From: CAZEAN01 sp964510225
GTDB taxonomy: Bacteria > Planctomycetota > Planctomycetia > Isosphaerales > Isosphaeraceae
Assembly: GCA_964510225.1 (NCBI GenBank)
Contig: CAZEAN010000013.1
Location: 1-64,000 of the forward strand
Direction: 5' to 3'
DNA: 64,000 nt
Shown here: piece by piece, positions 46,406 to 55,404 of the stretch
Layout of the letters: each line of letters starts with the position of its first letter
Numbering within the stretch: position 1 is the first letter of the stretch
Notes under the pieces: model-generated
The model's input: the letters and a program-made list of their open reading frames with translations, nothing else
The model's database searches: none
Told to the model about the DNA's origin: nothing
Position numbers and translations under genes: made by a program

Positions 46406-47175
46406 GACCGGACGGCCTCCGAAGGGCTGGCGCTGATCGTCCGAGTCGGCGCTGCCAAATCAATGAACATTTCCACCAACGAGTGTCGGTTCGTTGCAGC
46501 TCGGAGTTCGTCGAGCGTTCCTTGGATCACCATCGAGCCTCGATCAAGGAGCCCGAAGCGAGTTGCGAGGCGTTCGGCTTCGTCAAGCCGATGGGTACAG
46601 AGAATCACTGCTTTTCCTTGCTCCCGGACGTGGTCGATGAACTCAGCGACTGTCTGACTCCCCAAGACATCGAGTCCTAGTGTCGGCTCGTCGAGGAGGA
46701 GGACGGGTGGATCATGAACCAGTGCCCGTGCCAGATTCAATCGTTGTTTCTGCCCCGTACTCAACGCATTGCAGCGACGATCCAAGAAAGTCCCGAGCCC
46801 AAATGTTTCGGAGAGTCGTCCCATTCGATCTTCGGCAAGGAGTCGTGGCACCCCGTAGAGATCAGCAAAATAGCTCAAGGTCTCCCGTGCAGATTGCCAG
46901 GGGTAAATACCAGCATTGGCAGAAACGAGTCCGATCCGCCGTTTGACTTCGGTTGGGCTTTGATCAGATCGGAATCCATCGATCGATGCGGTTCCTGCTG
47001 TCGGAACTAAGAGCCCGAGGATCATCCGGATCGTCGTCGTCTTGCCCGCACCGTTAGGACCGAGGAGTCCGAAGACATCACCGGAAGCTACCTGGAACGT
47101 AATGCTGTTGACGGCGACTACTTCCCCACCACCAGGGAGTTCATAAACTTTTCGAAGTTCAGTGACATCAACCAT
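46402..47175 (-). CDS. NatA-like ABC transporter ATP-binding protein
   Basis: 257 residues from the ATG at 47175 (MVDVTELRKVYELPGG); the frame is open to 47256, but the extra N-terminus has no family match. Walker A LLGPNGAGKTTT, signature LSTGQKQRLNLA, Walker B LLLDEPTLGLD and H-loop CTHRLDEAE. A natAB-type exporter ATPase, coupled to the permease-CPBP gene. About 20 C-terminal residues are variable. Confidence 0.92.
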   Translation of the reverse strand: MVDVTELRKVYELPGGGEVVAVNSITFQVASGDVFGLLGPNGAGKTTTIRMILGLLVPTAGTASIDGFRSDQSPTEVKRRIGLVSANAGIYPWQSARETLSYFADLYGVPRLLAEDRMGRLSETFGLGTFLDRRCNALSTGQKQRLNLARALVHDPPVLLLDEPTLGLDVLGSQTVAEFIDHVREQGKAVILCTHRLDEAERLATRFGLLDRGSMVIQGTLDELRAATNRHSLVEMFIDLAAPTRTISASPSEAVRS

Positions 47176-47543
47176 CTGCAACCTAATGATGGCATTGGGA
47201 GTAGGTCGTAACGAACGTAATTTGCAGATTGTAAACCGGAGGAGATGTTCGGACACCCCCTCAGTCGACTCACCATCCGTCTGCGGAAGTGTCTTGATCG
47301 AGTTCAGGGATCGTGATCAAAGGCTTTGTCGATCTGGATACCTTCCATTCATAAGAGGCTCATTCAATTTCTTCAGCCGGCAGACGGGGGTGGCCTGACA
47401 CGTGAATAATCTTGGAGAGGCTTTGATATAAGTGTGCAGGAGGTTGAATTGGGTGATCCTCCGTGGTCCGATATCATGTGAGTCTGATCTCTAATCGCAT
47501 TGGAACGACGGGCGTCACCGCACAAACTGAGATATTAAATTCC
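47176..47543. promoter_or_regulatory. Divergent spacer, ABC exporter / yifB
   Basis: 368 bp between divergent starts, so both promoters should lie here. No clear hairpin, operator or RNA was seen. Confidence 0.35.
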
Positions 47544-49079
47544 ATGCTTGCAAAACTAGCCTCGTTCACGCTGGTCGGCATCGAAGCGGAGGCGGTCGAG
47601 GTTGAGGTGGATGTTTCCACGGCTCCGGTCCCGAAGACTGTTTTGGTCGGTCTCGCTGAGACAGCAGTCCGCGAAAGTACCCACAGAGTCGAACGCGCCT
47701 TGGTGAATTCGGGCTACCGCCGTCCGACGGATCGGGTAGTTATTAATCTGGCGCCTGCTGATTTAAAGAAAGACGCAGGAGGGTTTGATCTCCCGATTGC
47801 CTTGGGTCTCCTTATCGGAAGTGCCCAGCTTGGCATCGAGCGGTTGGGCGACTATGCGGTTGTTGGTGAGTTGGCCCTGACAGGTGAAACGCGACCGATC
47901 AAAGGAGCGTTGGCGATGGCGCTTCAGTCGGCGGCAGAAGGGCGTGATGGGTTACTTGTGCCAGCAGCTAATGCAGCCGAAGCCGCGGTAGTCGAGGGGC
48001 TCGACGTGATCCCGGTCGGAAGCCTCGCGGAAGCGGTCGGATTCTTTTCCGGCGAACTCGACATTGAGCCTGCTTCGATCGACCTGGAAGAGGTCTTTCT
48101 CAAGCGCGCTGTTTATGAAGAGGATTATGTAGATGTCAAAGGTCAAGAAGCCGCGAAGCGCGCGATGCTGATCGCTGCGGCGGGTGCACATAACGTTCTC
48201 ATGATCGGTCCCCCGGGGACGGGAAAAACGCTCCTCGCAAAGCGACTTCCGACAATCATGCCCGCCCTGACCCCCTCCGAAAGTCTTGAGACAACGCGGA
48301 TCTTCAGCGCCCTCGGGCTCTTACCGGCCGATCGTCCCCTTCTCGGCATCCGACCGTTCCGTCATCCGCACCATTCGGTCAGTGATGCGGGACTTGTCGG
48401 CGGCGGGAGCACGCCACAGCCTGGCGAGATAAGCCTGGCGCATAACGGCGTTCTCTTCCTCGATGAACTTCCCGAGTTCAACCGGAAAACCCTCGAAGTC
48501 CTTCGGCAGCCGCTTGAAGAAGGTGAGGTCACGATTAGTCGAGCACTCCGGAGTGTGACCTTTCCCGCGAACTTCGTGTTGGTCGCCGCGATGAATCCTT
48601 GTCCCTGTGGATATCGAGGGGATCCAAGACGTGCCTGCAGCTGCTCGCCCCCACAGGTAGAGCGTTATCTGAGTAAGATTTCGGGACCACTCTTAGATCG
48701 AATCGATCTCCATCTTCATGTTCCGGCCGTCCCGTTCACACAACTCGCGGAAGCCCCTCCGGGGCCGACCTCGGAAGATCTCCGGAAGCTTGTCCGGACG
48801 GCAAGAGCGAGTCAGATCGCACGATTCGAGGGGCGGGAAACATCGGTGAACGGTCGGATGACTCCCCGGCAAGTCCGTGAATACTGTGCACTCAAGCCAG
48901 AATCGGCGGCACTCTTGAAAGGGGCGATGGAGGAACTCGGACTCTCGGCACGGGCCCATGATAAAGTCCTCCGGGTGGCTCGGACGTTGGCCGACCTCGA
49001 AAAGACCGATGAGATCGAGCCGCAACACATCGCTGAAGCCGTTGGCTATCGATCGCTCGATCGGGGTGTCTGGGCCTAA
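47544..49079 (+). CDS. comM: YifB/ComM-family Mg-chelatase-like AAA+ ATPase
   Basis: 511 residues from the ATG at 47544 (MLAKLASFTLVGIEAEAVEV), the usual length and start of the family. N-terminal LonC-like domain with DLPIALGLL and VGELALTGETRPIKG. AAA+ core with Walker A GPPGTGKT, Walker B LFLDELPEF and the Mg-chelatase insert ISRALRSVTFPANF. Cys-rich NPCPCGYRGDPRRACSCSPPQ and the C-terminal Mg_chelatase_C. ComM is a branch-migration helicase that helps integrate transforming DNA in competent bacteria. No competence genes are near. Confidence 0.95.
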   Translation: MLAKLASFTLVGIEAEAVEVEVDVSTAPVPKTVLVGLAETAVRESTHRVERALVNSGYRRPTDRVVINLAPADLKKDAGGFDLPIALGLLIGSAQLGIERLGDYAVVGELALTGETRPIKGALAMALQSAAEGRDGLLVPAANAAEAAVVEGLDVIPVGSLAEAVGFFSGELDIEPASIDLEEVFLKRAVYEEDYVDVKGQEAAKRAMLIAAAGAHNVLMIGPPGTGKTLLAKRLPTIMPALTPSESLETTRIFSALGLLPADRPLLGIRPFRHPHHSVSDAGLVGGGSTPQPGEISLAHNGVLFLDELPEFNRKTLEVLRQPLEEGEVTISRALRSVTFPANFVLVAAMNPCPCGYRGDPRRACSCSPPQVERYLSKISGPLLDRIDLHLHVPAVPFTQLAEAPPGPTSEDLRKLVRTARASQIARFEGRETSVNGRMTPRQVREYCALKPESAALLKGAMEELGLSARAHDKVLRVARTLADLEKTDEIEPQHIAEAVGYRSLDRGVWA

Positions 49080-49167
49080 CTTGATTCTGGAGCCAAATAA
49101 GCCCCTAGAATAAACGTCGGTGCGATCGAGTCTGCTTTGTTGCCTTTCCCGGTAGAGAGGGGGAGCC

Positions 49168-50862
49168 GTGGATCTTGTCGGACGTGCGAAGAGTTGGATC
49201 GGCGGTTCCAGCGCTCGACAAACCGAAGTAGAACCGGAACCCTACCGCGTTCAATGTCCTGCAGGGCATGTCATCCGAGGTCATCGGCTCGAATCGTACC
49301 AGGCGATTCGTTGTCCGACCTGTTCGGCTGGTGTCTTTATCCTCCCGAATAGTCCGCTTCCGATCCCCCCCAGTCCCCCAAACGTGAACCGATCGACTTC
49401 GAAGCGATCCATGCCCGATGCAACGGATGATCGCCCCATTCCGCTCTCCGATCATCTCGAACCGGCGGGACTCGAAGAGGCTGATGGTGAAATTGAGTGG
49501 ATCGATCCGATTCCTGACGACGTTGCGCCGGGAGCTGAACCAGTTCCAAGCACTCCTGACGTAGACCCAGTCGAGGTTGCGGTTGCGGAAGCGGAAACGA
49601 ACCACAAAATTGAAGGTAAACCAGGGGAGTCACCATCAACCACATCATCCCCGAAACCAACAGGGCCGGACCTGGAAAAGCGGGGAACTCGGACTCAGCC
49701 ACGACGGCGTCCTCAAGAAGATCCTCCTGGAGCCCAGAGATCCCGGACACCCAAACGAAGGCCTCTAGATCCAGCTTCCGAACCTCTTCCGACGCCTCTC
49801 TCCGACGATGATTGGGAAAACTCGGCAGAATCTGAGGAGATCTTCGATGTTGAGAGGACAACGCTCGTCGAAAGGCTCCAGCGCAATGGACCCACTCTCG
49901 TTGCCCTGACCGTCCTTGGGTTCTTGGTGATTACGGTTGTCTGGACGATTCAACGGAATATCCGGAGGGACGATCCCGCCCTCGTCAATCAGGGGCTCTC
50001 GGAGGGAATTGAGGCCCTCGATGACGGCGATTTCGATCGAGCCCATCAGCTCCTTGGTCCTGCTGCCACTGCCGCAGAACGCCTCGGTGTCAGCTCGATC
50101 AGTGGAGGAGATCGGGTGACCCAAGCCGCCCGAGAAGCGGCGATTTACGTCGATCTGATTCCAGAGCCGCTTGAGGAGATTCTCGAGTCGAGGGCCTCAG
50201 CGACTGACCTCGAAGCCTGGAATCGTGAATTTGAGCGACGATACAACGGGAAGGCGATTCTGATTGAATCAAGGATTGCGGAGTCGGTTAGTCCAGGTGA
50301 TCCGCTTGAATTGGAGTACCTGATTCTTGCAGAAGGGGTCCGTCGTGATCGTCCTCGACGTGGATCGCTGCGGTTTGATCAATTCGAGCTTTTCAGAGAG
50401 AATCGCCCTGAGCCTGGCCTCACGGTTGTCTTCGGAGCACGATTGGATCGGATCGAGTTGGAACAAAGCGGCAACTTTGGCTTTATACTCGAACCTGAGA
50501 GCGGTGTGACGATGACGTCACAAGGTGCACTCCGGGCGATCGGATGGGGACCGATCGAAGGCATCGACTCGGATCAAGCGTCTTTTCAAGCTCAGGGGAT
50601 TCCTCATGTTGATCCGATCCTCGGATTGTTAATGACCGTGAAATGGCCTCCCCAAGAACTGGAACGGAACTTGCCCCGGAGCGAAGTCAGACGACTCCTT
50701 GGCGCTCCGGAACGGTATGGACGCTCCGCGTCTCGCGGCGAATTCATCGAGCAGTGGATTTATGACGAGGTAGGGCTCCGTCGCCAGTTTGTGAATTTCC
50801 GACAACCTATCGGCGTCTCCAGCAACGCCGGATTGCATTCCTGGTTCTTAATTACACCTTGA
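49168..50862 (+). CDS. Zinc-ribbon, Pro-rich, single-pass membrane protein of unknown function
   Basis: 564 residues from GTG 49168, behind an AGAGGGGGAG site. N-terminal zinc-ribbon-like knuckle with C30-x3-H34 ... C49-x2-C52. A long acidic and Pro-rich disordered region (~60-225), one transmembrane helix (~240-256, LVALTVLGFLVITVVWTI), then a ~300-residue extracytoplasmic domain with WGPIEGIDSDQA-like beta-rich segments. I do not recognise the family. Layout suggests a planctomycete-type sensor or scaffold whose cytosolic part binds zinc. Confidence 0.78.
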   Translation: MDLVGRAKSWIGGSSARQTEVEPEPYRVQCPAGHVIRGHRLESYQAIRCPTCSAGVFILPNSPLPIPPSPPNVNRSTSKRSMPDATDDRPIPLSDHLEPAGLEEADGEIEWIDPIPDDVAPGAEPVPSTPDVDPVEVAVAEAETNHKIEGKPGESPSTTSSPKPTGPDLEKRGTRTQPRRRPQEDPPGAQRSRTPKRRPLDPASEPLPTPLSDDDWENSAESEEIFDVERTTLVERLQRNGPTLVALTVLGFLVITVVWTIQRNIRRDDPALVNQGLSEGIEALDDGDFDRAHQLLGPAATAAERLGVSSISGGDRVTQAAREAAIYVDLIPEPLEEILESRASATDLEAWNREFERRYNGKAILIESRIAESVSPGDPLELEYLILAEGVRRDRPRRGSLRFDQFELFRENRPEPGLTVVFGARLDRIELEQSGNFGFILEPESGVTMTSQGALRAIGWGPIEGIDSDQASFQAQGIPHVDPILGLLMTVKWPPQELERNLPRSEVRRLLGAPERYGRSASRGEFIEQWIYDEVGLRRQFVNFRQPIGVSSNAGLHSWFLITP

Positions 50863-51283
50863 CCTTGATCAAATCGTTCTCGGTCCGACCAACCAGCCTG
50901 TCCAGTCGATCATCGGTCTTTTCTCCGAATTCTTGCAAACCTTCGCCTCTGGCGGCCGTATGACCTAAAGTACGATGTAAGTAACGAGGTTGATGCTTGT
51001 CCTCGGCGCATAATGTGCTAGGATTCGCAGCCAAGAACACCGGCGTTTCTTCCTGCAATTATTCCATCGCCCTCAACCTTCACACGCCGGTACTCCGACT
51101 TGAATTGATCCTACTCGGCTCCTCCGAGTTCGCCAGTGTTGCGACTGCGAATTCGGTCCGCGCCCAGTGATTGAACTCAACGAAGCGCATCCATGAGACA
51201 AGTTGAAACAGCATCTTACAGGGTTTGTGATCTCTTTTCCGGTCGTCAAACCCGAAACGATGAGCAACCGATGGAGGTGTGAC
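50863..51283. other. 421 bp region without a convincing gene
   Basis: Between the zinc-ribbon membrane gene and the DksA-like gene. Open frames here (including the upstream in-frame extension from 51203) show no initiation signals. The GGAGG site for the next gene lies at its end. Confidence 0.35.
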
Positions 51284-51763
51284 ATGGCACGGCAAGATGC
51301 TATTCTCCGACTTCACACGCGGCTGGTCTCCCGCCGCGATGCCCTCCGTAAGGCACTCGGGGGAGATTTTGATGCTCTCCAAGAGCTTCACGCTCGACAA
51401 GAAGTAGGTGACTCGATCGATGCTGCGGTTGACTCGGCAAATGAAGAGATCAGCTCCCAGTTGGTTGAAATCGAGAGTCGCGAACTGACCCGAATCGAGC
51501 ATGCGTTGGAGCGAATGGAGAACGGGGTCTACGGACTCTGCGAGTACTGTAACGAACGAATCGCTGTCGCAAGGCTTAATGCGCTGCCCTATACCAACTC
51601 TTGCATCGAATGCCAAAGGAAACAAGAGCGGTTCGGAAGCGATAGTGTCGGCGCAGCGATCGATTACCGGTGGTCCGAGATTTCTGATCGACCGTTCGAA
51701 GACTCGGACCGAGAGATCAACCTAAGCGATTATGAGGCCGATGTTTCTGAATCGGGTCGTTAA
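51284..51763 (+). CDS. DksA/TraR-family zinc-finger protein
   Basis: 159 residues from the ATG at 51284, with a near-perfect GGAGG 7 bp upstream; the earlier in-frame start at 51203 lacks this. N-terminal coiled coil (about 1-80, with Glu/Asp pairs at the tip near LQELHARQEVGDS) and a four-cysteine finger GLCEYCNERIAVARL...CIECQ. DksA-type proteins insert the coil into the RNA polymerase secondary channel and modulate the response to ppGpp. An acidic C-terminal tail (~125-159) is extra. Monocistronic, with its own terminator. Confidence 0.88.
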   Translation: MARQDAILRLHTRLVSRRDALRKALGGDFDALQELHARQEVGDSIDAAVDSANEEISSQLVEIESRELTRIEHALERMENGVYGLCEYCNERIAVARLNALPYTNSCIECQRKQERFGSDSVGAAIDYRWSEISDRPFEDSDREINLSDYEADVSESGR

Positions 51764-51827
51764 TTGCGAGATCAGCTTATCGACCCAATTCCGCCTCTGC
51801 TTTGACCTGATAATCCGAACTCTTTTG

Positions 51828-51870
51828 GCCAGCAGTGTCAACTCTGAAGTTGATACTGCTGGCAATTTTT
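51828..51870 (+). terminator. Strong intrinsic terminator of the dksA-like gene
   Basis: GCCAGCAGTGTCAACT (51828-51843), loop CTGA, AGTTGATACTGCTGGC (51848-51863): a 16 bp stem with one G-T pair, followed by AATTTTT. Best terminator in the window. It also lies downstream of the minus-strand MnmE-like gene and may help end that transcript, though no T tract faces that side. Confidence 0.88.
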
Positions 51871-51895
51871 GGCTAGTTTTGTCGGAATGGCAAAC

Positions 51896-53053
51896 TTAGT
51901 AACCTCTGATTCGGAGCCGGCTCAAGAGTCGCGATGACGACTCGATACGGCCTCCCTCCAGCAATCGTCGAGCACGTTGGAGTGCCCTGACTTGGTTCGA
52001 CCGGAACGGTACTCCTTCTCTGGGATCTGGAGTCTCTGGCACGATTGATTGAGCAATAGAGCTGAGAAGTTGATCAAGACCATCACCCGTCTCTGCGGAA
52101 AGCTCGATCAGAGGCTCATGAACTCCAATCTCGCTCCAAGCGCTTTGGAGATCCGATTTGTTGCGAACCAGGAGTCGCCCTGAAGATGGGGTTTGTTTGA
52201 TTAAGCCCCAGTCGGACTCCGTCAGCGGTTCAGAGCCATCCAGCACCAAGAGGATGAGGTCGGAGCGTTCACGCTCCTGGAGCGCTCGTTGGACTCCTGC
52301 AGCTTCGAGTAGATCCTCAGTTTGTCGAATCCCCGCCGTATCGGCCAGCTCGATAGGCCAGCCACCGATCGCGGTCCGACTCGTAACCACATCGCGTGTC
52401 GTTCCTGGGACAGGTGCTACGATCGCCCGGGTTAGTCCGAGGATTGCGTTGAGGAGTCTGCTCTTGCCCACGTTGGGCCGACCACTGATGCTGACCCGCC
52501 ACCCCTCCAGCAGCTTCACTCCGATCGCCCCACGCTCAATGAGTCGCTTAAGCTCAAGGATGCTTGCAGGCTGGTCAGACTTCATTAGGGATAAGATGCG
52601 CACAATTGCTTGATCGAAGGCTCCGTTCGCTTGATCGAGGAGGATCGCAGCCGTCTGGTCCGTCTGAGCATGGGCCAAGTCTCGATTCGCGAGATCATTC
52701 AGCTTCGATGGCACCAAAGTCTGGTAGTTCTCAGACGTAGCGAGAGGTCTGATGCCTTCGTTGCTGAGAGTTCTAACGATCATCTCGACGACTGCGCGAC
52801 CACCGTGGCATTGAATCTCAGCGTCCGGACTCGCGTCGTTTCCACTACTATTGACGAGGAGAACGACCACTTCATCGCCCGTTCCCGCTCCGATTCGACC
52901 CAATCGAGGTCGGCCGACAGGAGTTTCCTGGAGGCATTTTCCTCGGATCGGTCGAAACAGCCGATCGACGATGGTAACGGCTTCGGGACCCGAAACCCGG
53001 AGTACCGCAATCGGACCAGAAGCGTCGGCCGTCAGTTGTTGCACGAAGGTCAA
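51896..53053 (-). CDS. Divergent MnmE/TrmE-like GTPase lacking the C-terminal cysteine
   Basis: About 385 residues. No ATG fits; TTG 53053, 4 bp after the coaX stop and behind GGGAG, is the best start (a TTG at 53113 would overlap coaX by 56 bp). N-terminal folate-binding-like domain (LTADASGPIAVLRVSGPEAV), reduced helical domain, then a G domain with GRPNVGKSRLLNAIL, PGTTRD, DTAGI and NKSD. Canonical MnmE is about 450 residues and ends CIGK, whose Cys is needed for tRNA wobble-uridine modification; this protein ends LRIRGY. The helical-domain consensus around PGEFT and KLDLAQAEA is also lost. tRNA modification is therefore uncertain. Confidence 0.8.
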   Translation of the reverse strand: MTFVQQLTADASGPIAVLRVSGPEAVTIVDRLFRPIRGKCLQETPVGRPRLGRIGAGTGDEVVVLLVNSSGNDASPDAEIQCHGGRAVVEMIVRTLSNEGIRPLATSENYQTLVPSKLNDLANRDLAHAQTDQTAAILLDQANGAFDQAIVRILSLMKSDQPASILELKRLIERGAIGVKLLEGWRVSISGRPNVGKSRLLNAILGLTRAIVAPVPGTTRDVVTSRTAIGGWPIELADTAGIRQTEDLLEAAGVQRALQERERSDLILLVLDGSEPLTESDWGLIKQTPSSGRLLVRNKSDLQSAWSEIGVHEPLIELSAETGDGLDQLLSSIAQSIVPETPDPREGVPFRSNQVRALQRARRLLEGGRIESSSRLLSRLRIRGY

Positions 53054-53057
53054 CGGA

Positions 53058-53855
53058 CTAACTCCCCGCTTCAGGACTCGATACTCGTTCTGTTCCGAAC
53101 GCCGCCAACGCAAGTCCCTTCAGCACAAGTTCTGGGTCAATCGCGACCGAGCGCTTTAGTCCCTCCCCAATCAGCTTGGCGTTTCCGCCGGTCATGATGA
53201 TTTGGGGCTGATCCGGAAGACCAGTGGCTTGTTGGTCGATCAGTTCACGGACCGCACCAACTGTCCCCCAAAATACTCCTGCTTCGATGGCGGTTACCGT
53301 CCGAGTCCCCCAAGGAGGTGGCAGGAGCTCGCGGTCCCTGAGTTCAATCGGAGGGAGTTGTGCGGTTGCTCTGACGAGAGCGCGGGCTGCAGTTTCGAGA
53401 CCGATCCCAATGGCCCCGCCGGTCCATCGACCCTCGGGGGCAACTCGATCAACGGTGATCGCTGTCCCGCACTGGACAACGATCAGGGGCCCTGAGTGAT
53501 TATTAGTTTTGAGCGCACTCAAGACGCCGAGTGCACGGTCAACGCCAACACGCTCCGGGGTTTCAAGGGAGTGTGAGACTGCGATCGATGCTGCGGACTC
53601 AAACCATCGAGTCGAGCAATCGAGGTCTTCGGAGAACAATGATCGGAGCATCCCTGCCATCGGTGGATTCACCGACGCGATCGCGATCTCAGCTTTCTGT
53701 CTCCTCAGTCCTTGATGGAGGTGATCCCGGAATCGATGAACCCAGTCTCCGGACTGATCCAGCAAGATCGGCTCAAGTGAATCGATCTGCATTTGTTTGT
53801 CGACAATGGCCCACTTGAGACGGGAGTTCCCAAGATCGACCACCAATCGAATCAT
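53058..53855 (-). CDS. coaX: Type III pantothenate kinase
   Basis: First step of coenzyme A synthesis: phosphorylates pantothenate. 265 residues with the acetate/sugar kinase signatures of CoaX: VVDLGNSRLKWAIVD (phosphate 1), GVDRALGVLSA, and VVQCGTAITVDRV followed by GGAIGIGLETAARAL. Type III enzymes are not inhibited by CoA and need K+ or NH4+. It follows obg directly (1 bp spacing) and precedes the MnmE-like gene. Confidence 0.93.
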   Translation of the reverse strand: MIRLVVDLGNSRLKWAIVDKQMQIDSLEPILLDQSGDWVHRFRDHLHQGLRRQKAEIAIASVNPPMAGMLRSLFSEDLDCSTRWFESAASIAVSHSLETPERVGVDRALGVLSALKTNNHSGPLIVVQCGTAITVDRVAPEGRWTGGAIGIGLETAARALVRATAQLPPIELRDRELLPPPWGTRTVTAIEAGVFWGTVGAVRELIDQQATGLPDQPQIIMTGGNAKLIGEGLKRSVAIDPELVLKGLALAAFGTERVSSPEAGS

Positions 53856-54944
53856 TCAGTCCCGCCACTCTCGAGCAGTGATCGGTAAGTCGGGGTCGGC
53901 CGCCCCGTTTGGTAGCGGAGGATTTTTGGAGATCAGAGGTGCTCTAGCTTCTTCCCTCTCTAACTGTTGAAGTTCGAGGACGATTCGGCTAATTAGCGTC
54001 GGGATCCCTCTACCGGTGACGCTTGAAATCCCGATCGGTTCGATCTCAAGCTCCTGAGCAAATCGTGCCGCGATTTCTTCAGCGCCGCTGACATCGAGTT
54101 TTGTGATCACCACAATTTCCGGCCGCCGTGCAAGAGTTGCACTGTACTGATTGAGCTCATGACGGATCGATCTATAGTTCTGGATCGGGTCCGATTGATC
54201 GATCGGGATCGCCTCGACGAGGTGGACCAGTAACTTGGTTCGTTCGACATGCCTGAGGAATTCATGGCCAAGCCCGTGTCCCTGATGAGCCCCCTCGATG
54301 AGTCCAGGGATGTCAGCAACGATAAACGCTCTATCATCGACAAGCACGGATCCTAAATTAGGATATTTTGTCGTGAACGGGTAGTTTGCAATTTCGGGGT
54401 GAGCCCTGCTAATCCGCGAAAGCAGCGTCGACTTTCCGGCGTTCGGGAAACCAATGAGCCCAACGTCAGCAATGACCTTCAACTCGAGGTCGATTGCACG
54501 TTCCTCGCCAGGCTGACCGGGTTCAGCGACTCTCGGTGCTCGGTTGGTCGCACTCTTGAAGTGCTCGTTGCCGAAGCCGCCTTTACCTCCTCGTGCCACG
54601 ATTACCTGTTGACCGACCTCGACGAGGTCGCGAAGGAGATGACCGCGTTCATGATCCCGGACGAGTGTTCCAGCCGGGACGTCGATGGTGAGATCCTTTG
54701 CACTCCGGCCGTGTTTGCTTGATCCTTGGCCGTGTTGGCCACGATCGGCCTTAAAATGTCTTTGACGCGAGAGGTGGGCGAGGTTTGTCACCCCTTGGAC
54801 GGCCCGGATGATCACATGACCACCGCTCCCGCCGTTACCACCGTTAGGTCCACCGCGGGGTACGTACTTTTCACGACGGAAGCTCAGACATCCGTTGCCG
54901 CCGTCACCTGCTCTGGTGTGAATTGTCACCCGATCAACGAACAT
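53856..54944 (-). CDS. obg: Obg-family GTPase, ribosome assembly
   Basis: 362 residues from the ATG at 54944 (MFVDRVTIHTRAGDGGNGCLSF; a TTG three bases earlier is less likely). Gly-rich Obg fold (~1-158: RGGPNGGNGGSGGHVII, GKGGFGNEHFKSATN), then a G domain with GFPNAGKSTLLSRIS, PFTTKYPNLG, DIPGLIEGAHQG and ITKLD. Obg binds 50S precursors. The variable C-terminal extension is Pro-rich. Its usual neighbour rpmA is 97 bp upstream. Confidence 0.96.
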   Translation of the reverse strand: MFVDRVTIHTRAGDGGNGCLSFRREKYVPRGGPNGGNGGSGGHVIIRAVQGVTNLAHLSRQRHFKADRGQHGQGSSKHGRSAKDLTIDVPAGTLVRDHERGHLLRDLVEVGQQVIVARGGKGGFGNEHFKSATNRAPRVAEPGQPGEERAIDLELKVIADVGLIGFPNAGKSTLLSRISRAHPEIANYPFTTKYPNLGSVLVDDRAFIVADIPGLIEGAHQGHGLGHEFLRHVERTKLLVHLVEAIPIDQSDPIQNYRSIRHELNQYSATLARRPEIVVITKLDVSGAEEIAARFAQELEIEPIGISSVTGRGIPTLISRIVLELQQLEREEARAPLISKNPPLPNGAADPDLPITAREWRD

Positions 54945-54972
54945 CAAACTTACCTAGTCAATCGAAATTAAG

Positions 54973-54999
54973 CGCTGGTCCTCCTGTTGAAGACCAGCG
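54973..54999 (-). terminator. Hairpin between rpmA and obg
   Basis: Read on the minus strand: CGCTGGTC, an 11 nt loop, GACCAGCG, then CTTAATTT. A perfect 8 bp GC-rich stem with a poor T-rich tail, placed after rpmA and before obg. It may attenuate or process the transcript rather than end it, as obg needs expression. Confidence 0.5.
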
Positions 55000-55041
55000 A
55001 TCTCATGACACGTTTTTGGGGCATTCAACTGCCCCGTTTAG

Positions 55042-55404
55042 TCACTGAGAGACAACTGAGGGTTCAGTTGACTCAACCGGCGTGCCGTTGCCATTGCCAT
55101 TGCCGTTGGCGTGGTGCGTGCCATTGTGGCCATTCTGAGACCCGTTCGAGGTCGCAGGAAGCTCCGGGAGCACGTTGATCCGACGTCCATTTTGATCGAA
55201 GACAACGTAGCCGGGGCGGAGTGCAAAGAGGGTCCAGTCATTTCCGACCCCAACGTTCTTACCCGGCTTCCAACGCGTCCCGAGCTGTCGGCAGAGGATC
55301 GAGCCCGGTTTTGCAACCTGACCGCCGTAAAGTTTGATCCCACGCCGCTGCGCATTCGAGTCACGGCCGTTTCGACTCGAACCTTGACCCTTCTTGTGTG
55401 ACAT
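55042..55404 (-). CDS. rpmA: 50S ribosomal protein L27 with long Asn/Gly-rich tail
   Basis: 120 residues. The first ~80 are typical bL27: HKKGQGSSRNGRDSNAQRRG, VKPGSIL-like AKPGSILCRQLGT and NVGVGNDWTLFAL. A low-complexity Asn/Gly/His tail of ~40 residues follows (NGHNGTHHANGNGNGNG), which ordinary L27 lacks. Starts with SHKK, so no processed N-terminal leader as in Firmicutes. The usual partner rplU (L21) is not upstream. L27 supports the peptidyl-transferase centre. Confidence 0.93.
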   Translation of the reverse strand: MSHKKGQGSSRNGRDSNAQRRGIKLYGGQVAKPGSILCRQLGTRWKPGKNVGVGNDWTLFALRPGYVVFDQNGRRINVLPELPATSNGSQNGHNGTHHANGNGNGNGTPVESTEPSVVSQ

